Position numbers and translations under genes: made by a program. This document shows, piece after piece, positions 25,562 to 35,160 of a DNA stretch of 64,000 bases; positions within the stretch are counted from its first letter, which is position 1; every line of letters starts with the position of its first letter. The stretch spans positions 682,001-746,000 of the forward strand of contig NZ_JACXAJ010000001.1 in the NCBI RefSeq assembly GCF_014773225.1, given 5' to 3'. The notes under the pieces were generated by a model. That model made no database searches. It worked only from the letters and a program-made list of their open reading frames with translations, and was not told the DNA's origin. Source of the stretch: Pontibacter aquaedesilientis (GTDB lineage Bacteria > Bacteroidota > Bacteroidia > Cytophagales > Hymenobacteraceae).

Positions 25562-26314
25562 TTACAGCGAGGCGTTGCGCATAAAATTGTCGATGATAAT
25601 GGCCGTCGCCGTGGCTACGTTCAAAGACTCCGCTTTCCCGAATGCCGGGATTTTGATCAGCCGGTTTACATGCGCTTCCACACTGGGGCGTATCCCATTG
25701 GCCTCGTTCCCCATCACGACAACTCCCTTCGGCAGAAGCTGCATGCGGTGCAGGTTATCGCCATCCAATGAAGCGCCATAGACGGGTGTTGCCTCGGGCA
25801 GCTCGGTTAGCCAGGTCGCCAGGTCCAGGTAGTAGGCCTTCACACGCGTGAAAGAACCCATAGTAGCCGCAATGGTTTTGGGGTTATAGAAATCAGCGCA
25901 AGTCTCGGAGCAGACAATTGTGCTGATGCCATACCAGTCCGCTATGCGGATGATGGTGCCCAGGTTGCCGGGGTCACGTATATCATCGAGGGCAATAGCA
26001 AAATCAGTGGGCTGAAATTTCAGATAGCGTAATTCAGGTATACGGGCCACGGCCAAACCGGCATTATTACTCGAAAAAGTACCTGCTTTTGTCAATTCCT
26101 GTTCCGTTACCAGTTCATATCGTATACCTTTGCCTAGCTTGTTGCCGTGCTCTCGCAGAAAATCCTCTGTGAGGAAAAGATGCTGCAGCTCAAAATTTGA
26201 CTGTAGCAGCTCGAGCACACTTTTTGCGCCCTCCACGACAAAGGCTTGGTGTTGGTTGCGGTATTTTTTTACTTGCAGCGAGTTAACGTACTTTAGGATT
26301 GCTTTCGACAACAT
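25562..26314 (-). CDS. TrmH/SpoU family RNA 2'-O-methyltransferase
   Basis: This 250-residue SPOUT methyltransferase has an N-terminal substrate-binding part (about 1-95) and a C-terminal knotted domain. SpoU motif 1 is in A-L-D-D-I-R-D-P-G-N-L-G-T-I-I-R-I-A-D-W (about 112-131), motif 2 in V-V-M-G-N-E-A-N-G-I (about 198), and motif 3 in I-P-x-x-G-K-A-E-S-L-N-V-A-x-A (about 223). It most likely methylates ribose in rRNA or tRNA; the exact target is not deducible. It is divergent from tamL with only 15 bases between start codons. Confidence 0.93.
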   Translation of the reverse strand: MLSKAILKYVNSLQVKKYRNQHQAFVVEGAKSVLELLQSNFELQHLFLTEDFLREHGNKLGKGIRYELVTEQELTKAGTFSSNNAGLAVARIPELRYLKFQPTDFAIALDDIRDPGNLGTIIRIADWYGISTIVCSETCADFYNPKTIAATMGSFTRVKAYYLDLATWLTELPEATPVYGASLDGDNLHRMQLLPKGVVVMGNEANGIRPSVEAHVNRLIKIPAFGKAESLNVATATAIIIDNFMRNASL

Positions 26315-26329
26315 ACAGCTGAGAATCGT

Positions 26330-28768
26330 TTGAGAACACGATGTTACATATTCGGACTGGTAATTACAATTATTAGTTTCAACGCCTGTGTTCCTACCAA
26401 GAACCTGGGAAAGAATGAACAGCTTCTGCTCGGCATAGAGCCAAAAGGCATCTCGAATGTGAGCCAGACAGATATAGAGGCGGTATACCAGCAGCAGCCT
26501 AACCGCGTGTTCCTTGGCTCCACCCCTTACCTGGCCATTTATAATTTCGGCAAAAAGTTTTACAGTCCCGCCCGCATCGACGAGCGTATTTTGAAGCTGC
26601 GAACCACCCGTTCAGAAAAAATAAGTGAAGCCGGGGGAGACTCTGCCAAAGTGCGCCGTATTCAGGACCGGTTTGATCGCCGCATTGCCCGCCAGCGCGA
26701 CCGCAAGGAAAAAGGCAACCTGCTGATGCAGATCGGGGAGCCGCCCGCCATATACGACTCTTTGCTAATGGAGCGCACCATGGATCAGGTGGACGTGTAC
26801 ATGAACACCAAGGGTTACTTTAACCATCTGGCCGGTTATGAGAAGCTCGAAAAAGGAAAGAAGGTATACATCACGATCAACATCACAGAGAATGCGCCCT
26901 ACAGGTATAGCAGCTTCGATTACCATATACCGGACGATACGCTTTTGGCCGTAGTGAAACGCTATGAAGACCGGTCCCTGCTGAAACTGGGCGAGGTATA
27001 CGACGAGCAGGCCATCAGCGAGGAGCGTGACCGTCTGTATGACATGATCCGGCACAACGGGTACTATGACTTTGCCCGGGCCTACATCATTTTTGAGCCG
27101 GACACCAGTTTTGGAGGCAACACGGTACGGTTGCGGACCGTGATCCAGAACCCGGAGGATGGCAACACGCACAAGGCCTATACCATCCGCAACGTTTATT
27201 TCAAGACCGACGCCGACCGTTTTGGGCTGTCGCGCGATACCCTGGCGTATAACCATGTCAACTATCTGGCCTACGAGCATAACTATTCTTCCAAAATACT
27301 AGACAAGAAGGTATCGGTATACCCTGGTCAGCGGTACAGTCAGTTCCGGACCACGCTTACCCAGCGGCGGTTGGCTGAGATGGATGTGTTCCAGTTCAGT
27401 AATATAAGCTACAACAAAGTAACCGACCCCACGGATTCGTTGGCAAGGAATCAGCTGAACGCGTTTATCAATGCGATGCCTTCCAAGAAATACCAGGCAA
27501 CGACTGAACTGGGCATGAATTTCACAGAGCGGCGGCCAGGACCTTTCTCAAGTATCCGGTTGAAGGTACGCAATGTGTTCGGCGGGGCAGAAAACCTTGA
27601 ATTCGGGATTCGCGGTGGCCTGGAAGGACAGATCAATATATCGGATCCATCGCAAACGGTCATGATTCGTGAGTTTGGCGGTGATGCAGCCCTCACCTTC
27701 CCGGTGTTTATTCTTCCTTTCGGAGGGAAAAGCATTCTGCAGGATTATAACCCCAGAACCAGAGTCTACAGCGGCTATACCAACGTTGACCGGTCAGAGT
27801 TTCAGCGCTCTATTTACGAAGCCTCTTTGGACTATATCTGGTATAAGTATCCGCGACCGCTGCAAACGCCTACCATTCAGTATGTGTTTTCACCTGTGAA
27901 CGTCAACATCATCCAGGTTGGACGCATAGACCCTGCATTTGACTCCACACTGACAAATTTAAGCTCCGGCAGCCGTTCTTTCAGAGAAAGTTTTCGGAGC
28001 GGATTTATCTCGTTTGTTGGTTTCAGCTTTACCTACAACACCAATGACTTTGCCCAGACTCGCAACGCACGCTACCTGCGCACTTTGGTAGAGGTGGGCG
28101 GACTGACTAGCAAGCTCGGCATTATGCCGGATGTAGGCAGCCTGAGAAAGTTCCAGTATGCCAGACTCAATCCGGATTACAGGCGCTACATCCCTTTAGG
28201 TGACCGACGCTTCTTTGTGTACCGTTTCAATGCAGGCGTGGGCAGCCCGCTGTTCGGCTCCAATGCACTGCCTTACGATAAGTACTTTTTTGCTGGGGGC
28301 GCTTCCAGCGTACGCGCCTGGACAGCCCGCCGTTTGGGTCCGGGCTCCTATCCTACCAGAGTTCTAAATGAGGATACAGAACTTGCTGACTTGCCAGAGC
28401 AGCCCGGCGAGGTGCTATTGGAAGCCAGTGCGGAGTACCGTTTCAACATGTTCAGTTTCTTTAATGGGGCATTCTTTGTGGATGCCGGTAACGTGTGGCT
28501 CCTCAAACCGGACAATCGTCCGGGCTCGCATTTTGAGTTTAACCGTTTCTACAAGGAGTTTGCGGTTGGAACCGGCTTTGGTCTCCGCCTTGATTTCTCA
28601 GTTGTGATATTGCGTTTCGACCTGGCCACCCAGGTATACAATCCGGCAGGCGACGCAAATGGCAATAAGTTCGTAATCCGTGATTTCCGCTTTTCTGATA
28701 TCTTCAAGCAGGTAAACCAGGCAGACAGGCGAACAAACCTGAACATAGGTATAGGCTATCCTTTCTAA
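26330..28768 (+). CDS. tamL: TamL: BamA/TamA-like outer-membrane lipoprotein
   Basis: The 812 residues begin with a signal peptide and lipobox I-S-F-N-A-C (Cys20), an acylated N terminus that distinguishes Bacteroidota TamL from proteobacterial TamA. POTRA-like domains span about residues 30-400. The C-terminal ~400 residues form a BamA-type 16-strand barrel, including F-F-A-G-G-A-S-S-V-R-A-W (about 645, equivalent to the VRGF/Y substrate loop) and a closing G-x-G-Y-P-F. It is expected to assemble outer-membrane proteins with the inner-membrane partner TamB, which is not in the window. Role inferred from family. Confidence 0.92.
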   Translation: MRTRCYIFGLVITIISFNACVPTKNLGKNEQLLLGIEPKGISNVSQTDIEAVYQQQPNRVFLGSTPYLAIYNFGKKFYSPARIDERILKLRTTRSEKISEAGGDSAKVRRIQDRFDRRIARQRDRKEKGNLLMQIGEPPAIYDSLLMERTMDQVDVYMNTKGYFNHLAGYEKLEKGKKVYITINITENAPYRYSSFDYHIPDDTLLAVVKRYEDRSLLKLGEVYDEQAISEERDRLYDMIRHNGYYDFARAYIIFEPDTSFGGNTVRLRTVIQNPEDGNTHKAYTIRNVYFKTDADRFGLSRDTLAYNHVNYLAYEHNYSSKILDKKVSVYPGQRYSQFRTTLTQRRLAEMDVFQFSNISYNKVTDPTDSLARNQLNAFINAMPSKKYQATTELGMNFTERRPGPFSSIRLKVRNVFGGAENLEFGIRGGLEGQINISDPSQTVMIREFGGDAALTFPVFILPFGGKSILQDYNPRTRVYSGYTNVDRSEFQRSIYEASLDYIWYKYPRPLQTPTIQYVFSPVNVNIIQVGRIDPAFDSTLTNLSSGSRSFRESFRSGFISFVGFSFTYNTNDFAQTRNARYLRTLVEVGGLTSKLGIMPDVGSLRKFQYARLNPDYRRYIPLGDRRFFVYRFNAGVGSPLFGSNALPYDKYFFAGGASSVRAWTARRLGPGSYPTRVLNEDTELADLPEQPGEVLLEASAEYRFNMFSFFNGAFFVDAGNVWLLKPDNRPGSHFEFNRFYKEFAVGTGFGLRLDFSVVILRFDLATQVYNPAGDANGNKFVIRDFRFSDIFKQVNQADRRTNLNIGIGYPF

Positions 28769-28880
28769 ACCAGAACTAATAAAATAAAATGATGGGTCGG
28801 CCTGAATTGTTCAGATTCATCCAACCCTAAAATTTTGTGTTAGTGAAGACCGACATGAAATTCTGAGTATTATGATTATT

Positions 28881-28928
28881 TATAAACAGAAAGCCCCACC
28901 GATTAACCGGCGGGGCTTTCTGTTTATA
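28881..28928. terminator. Bidirectional intrinsic terminator
   Basis: 21-base arms (28881-28901 and 28908-28928) pair with a single mismatch around a 6-base loop, with a 17-base perfect outer part. It lies between convergent tamL and the E1 dehydrogenase gene. Confidence 0.88.
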
Positions 28929-28945
28929 AATACTTCTGCCGATGC

Positions 28946-31024
28946 TTAGTAATTCAGTAACTCCTCCATCGCCGCAGCGACTTTCTCGGGGTTCGGCAGC
29001 ATCATCTTTTCCAGTTCAACATTCAAAGGTATGGCCGGCAGGTTAGCGGCCCCCAGGGTATAGACCGGAGCGTCCAGTTGCTGGAAGCATTCTTTCGAAA
29101 TACGACCGGCCAATGATTCGGCAAAGGAGTTCATGAGTGGTTCCTCTGTCAGCACCAGTGCTTTGCCATGGCGGCGCACAGAGGCAACCACCGCCTCAAA
29201 GTCCAGTGGGTTGAGTGTGCGAAGGTCGAGGATCTCCACACTACCCTTGAACTGTTTAGAGGCCGTCTTGGCCCAGTATACACCCATGCCATAGGTAATC
29301 ACGGTCATACTGTTGCCCATCCGGATCTCCTCGTCGCTGGCGTGTTGCACCACATGGGCTTTGCCCAGCGGCAGGATGTAGTTCTCGTCCGGCTCAACTG
29401 TTTTAGCGTCTTCTGTGCCAGCCACTTTAGACCAATACAATCCTTTGTGCTCGAGCATGACAACCGGATTCGGGTCCAAAAAGGCTGCTTTCATCAGTCC
29501 TTTCATATCGGCGGCATTGCTTGGGTATACGACCTTAATTCCGCGTATGGTCAGCAATGTAGACTCAATGCTGCCGGAGTGGTAAGGTCCGCCACCGCCA
29601 TAGGCACCTATCGGTACTCGGATGAGTGACTGCACCGGAAACTTGCCCATCGAGAGGTAACAGCTCTTCGAAAGCTCTTCCACCAGTTGGTTCATGCCAG
29701 GCCAGATGTAGTCGGCGAATTGGATCTCGACAATGGCTTTGGCACCTACTGCTGACATACCGGCGGTAGATCCCACAATGTAAGCTTCCTGAATAGGAGT
29801 GTTGAACACGCGGCTGTCACCGTATTTCTTGGCCAGCAAAGCCGCCTCACGGAATACACCTCCCAGCTCTCCTCCTACGTCCTGACCGTAGAACAAGGCC
29901 TCCGGGTAGGTGCGCAGGATATCGTCTACGGCATGCAGTGCGGCATCTACCATAATGGCTTTGTCAGCACCGGCTGGGCTGCGTTCGCCTTTTTCTTCTG
30001 TTATAGGTGTCGGCGCAAACTCATGCTGGTCGAAAGTGCTGGGATCAGGAACAGGAGCGTTCAATGCACGCTGGTAGTCTTCGGCAACCACTTTCTGAGC
30101 CTCATTCTCCAACCATTGTATTTCTTCGGAGCTAACTTCAGCGTCCAGCAAAGCCTCACGCAATTTTGGGATTGGGTCGTTTACACTGTGCTCCTGCAGG
30201 TTTCCGCCACGGTACCACTCACGGCGTACGCCGGAGGTGTGATGGCCCAGCAAAGGACACTTGGCATGTACCAGAATAGGCTTACGAACCTCCCGTACAT
30301 ATTCAAAGGCAATGCGCATGCCTTCATGTGACTCGGCAAAATCAGCGCCGTTTACCCGGATACGTTCCATTCCTTTGAAGCCGGCCGCATAGTCGTAGGC
30401 GTCCATGGCGCGCATTTCCTTGCCTGTGGCTGATATTCCCCAATCATTATCCTGCACGAGGTATACAATCGGCAGATTCTTGAGCACAGCCATTTGGAAA
30501 GCCTCGGCCACTTCGCCTTCGGTTACAGAGCCATCGCCAAGCGAACAAAGCACCACTGGCTTTTCCTCGCCACGCATGATGCCCTGCGATTCAAAATACG
30601 AAATGGCATGTGCCATACCTGTGGCAGGTATCGCCTGCATGCCGGTTGCAGAGCTTTGGTGAGGGATGGTCGGGAAGCCTTCGCGGCGCAGTGATGGGTG
30701 CCCATAGTAGGTACGTCCACCCGAGAAAGGGTCGTCAGCTTTTGCCATGAGCTGCAGCATAAGTTCATAAGGCTGCATACCTATCCCCAATAACATGGAG
30801 TCATCGCGGTAGTAGAGTGCAGCATAATCGTATGGCTTTAGCTGGAAAGCCGCAGCTAATTGTATGGCCTCATGACCTCTGGAGGTGCTGTGAACATACT
30901 TACTGCAAATAGTTTTATTTTCTTCGTAGGTGTCTGCCATGGTTTTGGCAGTTATCATGAGGCGGTAGGCCTTTTTCAGAATGGTTGTATCTACCCGAAA
31001 GGCCTCCATCAGTTCTTTTGACAT
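28946..31024 (-). CDS. 2-oxoacid (branched-chain) dehydrogenase E1, fused alpha-beta
   Basis: The 692 residues fuse the two E1 subunits. The alpha part (about 1-330) carries the thiamine-diphosphate motif starting L-G-D-G-S-V-T-E-G-E (about 161), ending N-D-W-G-I-S. The beta part (about 355-692) has G-Q-D-V-G-G-x-x-G-G-V-F, the Y-x-E-x-x-A-G-x-(G/S) type region and P-x-G-A-Y-G-G-G-G-P-Y-H-S. It would decarboxylate branched-chain 2-oxoacids (or a related 2-oxoacid) and pass the acyl group to an E2 lipoyl enzyme not encoded here. Fusion of alpha and beta is common in Bacteroidota. Substrate choice is inferred. Confidence 0.92.
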   Translation of the reverse strand: MSKELMEAFRVDTTILKKAYRLMITAKTMADTYEENKTICSKYVHSTSRGHEAIQLAAAFQLKPYDYAALYYRDDSMLLGIGMQPYELMLQLMAKADDPFSGGRTYYGHPSLRREGFPTIPHQSSATGMQAIPATGMAHAISYFESQGIMRGEEKPVVLCSLGDGSVTEGEVAEAFQMAVLKNLPIVYLVQDNDWGISATGKEMRAMDAYDYAAGFKGMERIRVNGADFAESHEGMRIAFEYVREVRKPILVHAKCPLLGHHTSGVRREWYRGGNLQEHSVNDPIPKLREALLDAEVSSEEIQWLENEAQKVVAEDYQRALNAPVPDPSTFDQHEFAPTPITEEKGERSPAGADKAIMVDAALHAVDDILRTYPEALFYGQDVGGELGGVFREAALLAKKYGDSRVFNTPIQEAYIVGSTAGMSAVGAKAIVEIQFADYIWPGMNQLVEELSKSCYLSMGKFPVQSLIRVPIGAYGGGGPYHSGSIESTLLTIRGIKVVYPSNAADMKGLMKAAFLDPNPVVMLEHKGLYWSKVAGTEDAKTVEPDENYILPLGKAHVVQHASDEEIRMGNSMTVITYGMGVYWAKTASKQFKGSVEILDLRTLNPLDFEAVVASVRRHGKALVLTEEPLMNSFAESLAGRISKECFQQLDAPVYTLGAANLPAIPLNVELEKMMLPNPEKVAAAMEELLNY

Positions 31025-31113
31025 ACGTTAAGTCTTGTGATTGGCCGAAGTTAAGAAAAAATGCCCTTTTTCTAAAATTCTATCTGAAGCTGGTTAGAGC
31101 GGGCTTTATTTGG

Positions 31114-31121
31114 TAATTTTG
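31114..31121 (+). promoter_or_regulatory. Candidate -7 box upstream of hemF
   Basis: TAATTTTG matches TAnnTTTG. Transcription from here would give hemF a leader of about 120 bases, made almost wholly of the heptamer arrays described next. Confidence 0.45.
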
Positions 31122-31133
31122 CAGTTCCTTTAG

Positions 31134-31248
31134 AGGGACACACGACACTGGACATCCGACACAAGTTTTAGATTTAGATGCTTCATCTGTTCTGCGACTT
31201 CCATGTTCTAAGTCTTGTGCCTTATGTCTAATGTCTTTTATCTAAAAA
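31134..31248. repeat. Facing degenerate heptamer arrays upstream of hemF
   Basis: The left array (31137-31178) reads in 7-base steps GACACAC, GACACTG, GACATCC, GACACAA, GTTTTAG, ATTTAGA. The right array (31211-31247) reads GTCTTGT, GCCTTAT, GTCTAAT, GTCTTTT, ATCTAAA. The units are mutual reverse complements, and the parts around GACACAAG and CTTGTGCC can pair as an imperfect 22-base stem. The right array ends three bases before the hemF ATG. Confidence 0.7.
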
Positions 31249-31250
31249 GA

Positions 31251-32150
31251 ATGTTCAGAGAAGAAGTTGAAGCTTTTATGCGCCAGTTCCAGCAGGATCT
31301 GGTACGTGACCTTGAAAACTGCGATGGCGGCGCTGCCTTCCAAAAGGATGAATGGCAGCACGAGCAGGGTGGCGGCGGCATATCCCGTATCATCGAAAAC
31401 GGCCATGTGCTCGAAAAAGGCGGCGTCAACTTCTCGGCAGTTCAAGGGGAGCTTTCTCCCCAGTTCCTGAAAATGCTGCAAATGCCCGATCCAAAGTTCT
31501 TTGCTACGGGTGTTTCGGTGGTGATGCACCCGCATAGCCCGATGGTGCCGATCACGCATATGAACGTGCGCTATTTCGAAGCGGGCGACGGCACGGCCTG
31601 GTTTGGTGGGGGCATTGACCTGACACCTATATACGTGAATGTGCAACAGGCGCAAGAGTTTCATGAGGCCATGAAAGCGGTGTGCGACAAGCACCATCCC
31701 TCCTATTACCAAGAGTTCAAGAAGTGGGCTGATGACTATTTCTACAATGAGCACCGGCAGGAGACGCGCGGCGTAGGCGGTATTTTCTTCGACCGACTGA
31801 TGGCAACCAATGAGATCAGTATGGAACATCGTTTCGCTTTCGTGCGCGACGTGGCCTATGCTTTTGCCCCTTTTTATACGAGGATCATCAACCGAAATCG
31901 TGACCTGCCATATGGGGAGCGCGAGAAACAATGGCAACTGATACGACGTGGCCGCTACGTGGAATTTAATCTTGTGTACGACCGCGGCACCAAATTCGGA
32001 CTTGCCACAAACGGGCGCATCGAGTCTATCCTAATGAGTCTGCCGCAGCATGCCTCCTGGGTATACAACCACAAGCCGGAACCGGGCGGACCCGAGGAAA
32101 TGACCCTGAGTTACCTCAAGAAAGACATCGACTGGATCCACATTAAGTAA
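31251..32150 (+). CDS. hemF: Oxygen-dependent coproporphyrinogen III oxidase
   Basis: HemF oxidatively decarboxylates coproporphyrinogen III to protoporphyrinogen IX in heme synthesis. From the ATG at 31251 it is 299 residues, the usual size. The frame is open upstream to a TTG at 31215, but that stretch is repeat array. Conserved blocks: G-G-G-x-S-R near residue 44, F-x-A-T-G-V-S-V-V-M-H-P-x-S-P (about 83-98), H-M-N-V-R-Y-F (about 106), W-F-G-G-G-x-D-L-T-P (about 118), R-G-V-G-G-I-F-F-D (about 171) and R-G-R-Y-V-E-F-N-L-V-Y-D-R-G-T (about 231). The PAP2 gene starts two bases after its stop. Confidence 0.97.
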   Translation: MFREEVEAFMRQFQQDLVRDLENCDGGAAFQKDEWQHEQGGGGISRIIENGHVLEKGGVNFSAVQGELSPQFLKMLQMPDPKFFATGVSVVMHPHSPMVPITHMNVRYFEAGDGTAWFGGGIDLTPIYVNVQQAQEFHEAMKAVCDKHHPSYYQEFKKWADDYFYNEHRQETRGVGGIFFDRLMATNEISMEHRFAFVRDVAYAFAPFYTRIINRNRDLPYGEREKQWQLIRRGRYVEFNLVYDRGTKFGLATNGRIESILMSLPQHASWVYNHKPEPGGPEEMTLSYLKKDIDWIHIK

Positions 32151-32152
32151 CT

Positions 32153-32740
32153 ATGCTAAACCAATTGGAGAAGCTGGATCAGGAGCTGTTCCTGTTTCTG
32201 AACGAGCAGCAAAGCCCGTTCTGGGACACGGTCATGGTCATGGTTTCCAATAAGTACTTTTGGATTCCGTTTTATCTCCTTTTGGTTAGCTACATCATTT
32301 GGCGCTATAAAATGCAGAGTATCCCGATGCTGCTGATGGCCGTGGCAGGTATAGGGCTGGCCGACTATGTGGCCTCGGGTGTCTTTAAACCTTATTTTGC
32401 CCGCCTGCGTCCTTGCCACGATCCGGAGCTTTCGGCCATGGTAAACCTGGTGCGGGGTTGCGGGGGCAAGTTCGGCTTCCTCTCCTCCCACGCCTCCACG
32501 GGCTTTGCCCTGGCGGTTTTCTTTAACCTGATTCTCTCCGACCGCTACCTGTTTTTCAAAATTTTTCTGGTGATGTGGGCCGTGGTGGTGTCCTATAGCC
32601 GGATATACCTAGGCGTGCACTATCCGGGTGATATCATCGGGGGGGCACTGGTTGGAACAGGAACCGCCATGCTAGCGGTAGTGGGCTATCGGCTATGGCT
32701 ACGAAAATATACCCGCTTTCATCACAAACCTTTGGCATAA
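32153..32740 (+). CDS. PAP2-family membrane phosphatase
   Basis: This 195-residue protein has about five membrane helices and the three-part PAP2 phosphatase site: K-P-Y-F-A-R-L-R-P-C (about residue 78-87), S-S-H-A-S (about 110, with the catalytic His, replacing the textbook P-S-G-H) and S-R-I-Y-L-G-V-H-Y-P-G-D (about 148-159). Likely substrates are lipid phosphates such as undecaprenyl pyrophosphate or phosphatidate. It follows hemF with a 2-base gap, so the two are translationally close. Confidence 0.93.
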   Translation: MLNQLEKLDQELFLFLNEQQSPFWDTVMVMVSNKYFWIPFYLLLVSYIIWRYKMQSIPMLLMAVAGIGLADYVASGVFKPYFARLRPCHDPELSAMVNLVRGCGGKFGFLSSHASTGFALAVFFNLILSDRYLFFKIFLVMWAVVVSYSRIYLGVHYPGDIIGGALVGTGTAMLAVVGYRLWLRKYTRFHHKPLA

Positions 32741-32783
32741 TCTGCTGTTTCTGACGTATTGTAAGAACAGCCGATTACTGGAT

Positions 32784-35156
32784 TTGCGTTTACGACACCT
32801 CTTATACCTCCTTTTGCCACTTTTGCTTTTGCCCTTGCTGCCTGCATGGGCACAGGACGGCTTTGAATTGCGCGGCCGGGTGCTGGACGCTAAAACCGCT
32901 GAGCCCTTGGCAGGCGCGTCCATCAGTCTAAAAGAACGCCCCTCAATAGGCGCCGTTTCGGAGGCCGATGGCAGGTATAGCCTGCGTGCCCCTGCGGGAA
33001 CTTATACCTTGCTGATTCGCTATATTGGCTACGAGAACCAGGAGCTAACCTTGCGGCTTTTCCAAAACAAAACACTGGACCTGAAACTTATACCTGCCAC
33101 GTACAGCACCAGCGAGGTGGAGGTGATCGGGACGCGACTCAAGCCCATCACCCAAACCGCCACGATGGGGGAACTTGACATCCCGATGGAATCGGTGAAA
33201 ACCTTGCCCGTTTTGTTTGGCGAGACGGATATCTTGAAAACCGTACAACTCTTGCCGGGGGTGCAGTCGGGCGGCGAGGGCAATACGGGTTTTTATGTGC
33301 GCGGAGGCGGGGCCGACCAAAACCTGGTGCAACTCGATCAGGCGGTGGTGTACAATCCCGGGCATTTGCTCAATTTCTTCTCTGTCTTCAACAGTGATGC
33401 CATCCGCAATGCCACGCTTATCAAAGGAAACATGCCGGCCAGGTATGGCGGTCGCCTATCGTCGGTGCTGGACGTGGAGCTGCGCGAGGGAAACACCGAC
33501 AGCCTGCAAGCCGAGGGCGGCATAGGCCTGATTGCCTCCCGATTGACAGTGCAGGGCCCGCTGCTAAAAGACAAGGCTGCTTTTATTTTTTCAGCCCGCC
33601 GCACATATGTGGATGTATTGTTCGACCCCTTTCTGCGCAACACTGAGCAGGGCGGTGTGCCCTACTATTTCTACGATTTCAACGGAAAGCTCTCCTATAC
33701 CTTGTCTCCCAAAGACCGCCTATACCTGAGCGGCTATTATGGCAAGGACGTAGGCTCGCTTATACTCTCCTCCGGTCGGTTTGTGGCCGATTTTCAGTGG
33801 GGCAACGCAGCAGCCACTGCCCGCTGGCATCACCGTTTCACGGATAAGCATGTGGTCGATGTGTCAGGTATAGTGAGTGACTATGATTTCAGCTTCGACT
33901 GGGATTTTGGGGGGATAAAGACAGCCGTCGAGACAGGGGTGCGGGACTATTCCTTTCGAACTGATTTTGTGTACACCCCTTCTGTGCGTCACCAGTTTGA
34001 ATACGGGCTGCACTATACCCATCACACCCTGCGCCCCCGCACCGGAAGCGCCGAAACTGCCGAAGATGACGTATTCTCCACTGACCGAATCCTTGCCAAA
34101 ACCGCCCATGAAGCGGCGCTATACCTGTCAGACGACTGGAACGTGACCGACCGGCTGCTGCTTAGTGCAGGTATACGGGGGAGCTATTTTGTGCAGATGG
34201 GGCCTTTTACTTTCTATTCATTCGATCAGAACGAACGGCCCATCGACTCGGTTGAATATACCGCCGGAGAGCGCGTGAAGTCCTTTATGGCGCTGGAGCC
34301 CCGTATTTCGCTGCGCTATACCTTGAGTGCGGTCTCCTCCGTCAAGGCCAGTTATACCCGTTCGGCGCAGTACCTTCATTTGGTCTCCAACGCTTTTACC
34401 ACGTTGCCGCTGGATGTGTGGGTGCCGAGTTCTGCCATTGTGGAGCCGCAGCGGGCCTCGCAATACGCCATGGGGTATTTCCGGAATTTTAAACAGAACA
34501 TGTACGAAGGCTCCGTTGAGGTATACTACAAGACCATGGAAAATCAGCTGGAGTACCGCGAAGGGTATGTGGCAGGGCCTTCTAACCGCGATCTGGAGTA
34601 TGAGTTTGTGCGGGGCAGCGGTGAGTCTTATGGGGCAGAGCTTTTCCTGCGCAAGAACTACGGCAACCTGCAGGGCTGGCTCGGCTATACCTTGTCGTGG
34701 ACCGACCGCACATTTCCGAATATCAACCAGGGTCGTACTTTCCCCGCACGCTTCGACCGGCGGCATGATGTGTCGGTAGTGGCCACTTACACGTATAATT
34801 CCCGCTGGACATTTGGAGGCAGTTTTGTCTATGGCACAGGGCAGGCCACCACCATGCCGCAGCGCCGCTATCTCATAGAAGGCACTGTGAACTACCAGTA
34901 CGGGGAGCGGAACAGTTTCCGGATGCAGCCTTTCCACCGACTCGACCTTTCGGCCACCTTGGAGGGGAAAGCCCTGAAACGTTTGCAGTCGAGCTGGACT
35001 TTCGCTATCTACAACGTGTACGGCCGGCGCAATCCCTTTTTGTATTACATAGACAGCGAAGGCGCACCTTATAGCACGGAGACCAGGGTACAGGCCAAAA
35101 AGGTGTCTCTAATCCCGTTCCCATTGCCGTCTGTCACCTGGAATTTTAAATGGTAA
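32784..35156 (+). CDS. TonB-dependent receptor with carboxypeptidase-like regulatory domain
   Basis: This 790-residue outer-membrane receptor starts at a TTG. No ATG or GTG exists in frame between the upstream stop and the signal peptide, and from this TTG a clean signal peptide follows (Leu-rich, cleaved near A-W-A-Q). A carboxypeptidase-D regulatory-like domain (about 27-105; G-R-V-L-D-A-K-T-A-E-P-L-A-G-A) precedes the plug (about 125-235; G-F-Y-V-R-G-G-G-A-D-Q-N-L-V) and a 22-strand barrel. It is followed four bases later by a DUF4249 lipoprotein, a standard partner. The ligand is unknown. This gene is the densest region for the AGGTATA heptamer. Confidence 0.93.
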   Translation: MRLRHLLYLLLPLLLLPLLPAWAQDGFELRGRVLDAKTAEPLAGASISLKERPSIGAVSEADGRYSLRAPAGTYTLLIRYIGYENQELTLRLFQNKTLDLKLIPATYSTSEVEVIGTRLKPITQTATMGELDIPMESVKTLPVLFGETDILKTVQLLPGVQSGGEGNTGFYVRGGGADQNLVQLDQAVVYNPGHLLNFFSVFNSDAIRNATLIKGNMPARYGGRLSSVLDVELREGNTDSLQAEGGIGLIASRLTVQGPLLKDKAAFIFSARRTYVDVLFDPFLRNTEQGGVPYYFYDFNGKLSYTLSPKDRLYLSGYYGKDVGSLILSSGRFVADFQWGNAAATARWHHRFTDKHVVDVSGIVSDYDFSFDWDFGGIKTAVETGVRDYSFRTDFVYTPSVRHQFEYGLHYTHHTLRPRTGSAETAEDDVFSTDRILAKTAHEAALYLSDDWNVTDRLLLSAGIRGSYFVQMGPFTFYSFDQNERPIDSVEYTAGERVKSFMALEPRISLRYTLSAVSSVKASYTRSAQYLHLVSNAFTTLPLDVWVPSSAIVEPQRASQYAMGYFRNFKQNMYEGSVEVYYKTMENQLEYREGYVAGPSNRDLEYEFVRGSGESYGAELFLRKNYGNLQGWLGYTLSWTDRTFPNINQGRTFPARFDRRHDVSVVATYTYNSRWTFGGSFVYGTGQATTMPQRRYLIEGTVNYQYGERNSFRMQPFHRLDLSATLEGKALKRLQSSWTFAIYNVYGRRNPFLYYIDSEGAPYSTETRVQAKKVSLIPFPLPSVTWNFKW

Positions 35157-35160
35157 GGCT

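Noticed and set aside
32480..32494. PAP2 motif S-S-H-A-S as a broken active site
   Set aside because: The catalytic His is present and the first and third motifs are intact; substitution of P-S-G-H is frequent in this family as I know it.
34218..34937. 239-codon frame antisense to the TonB receptor
   Set aside because: The receptor is complete in the other strand and this translation has no family features.
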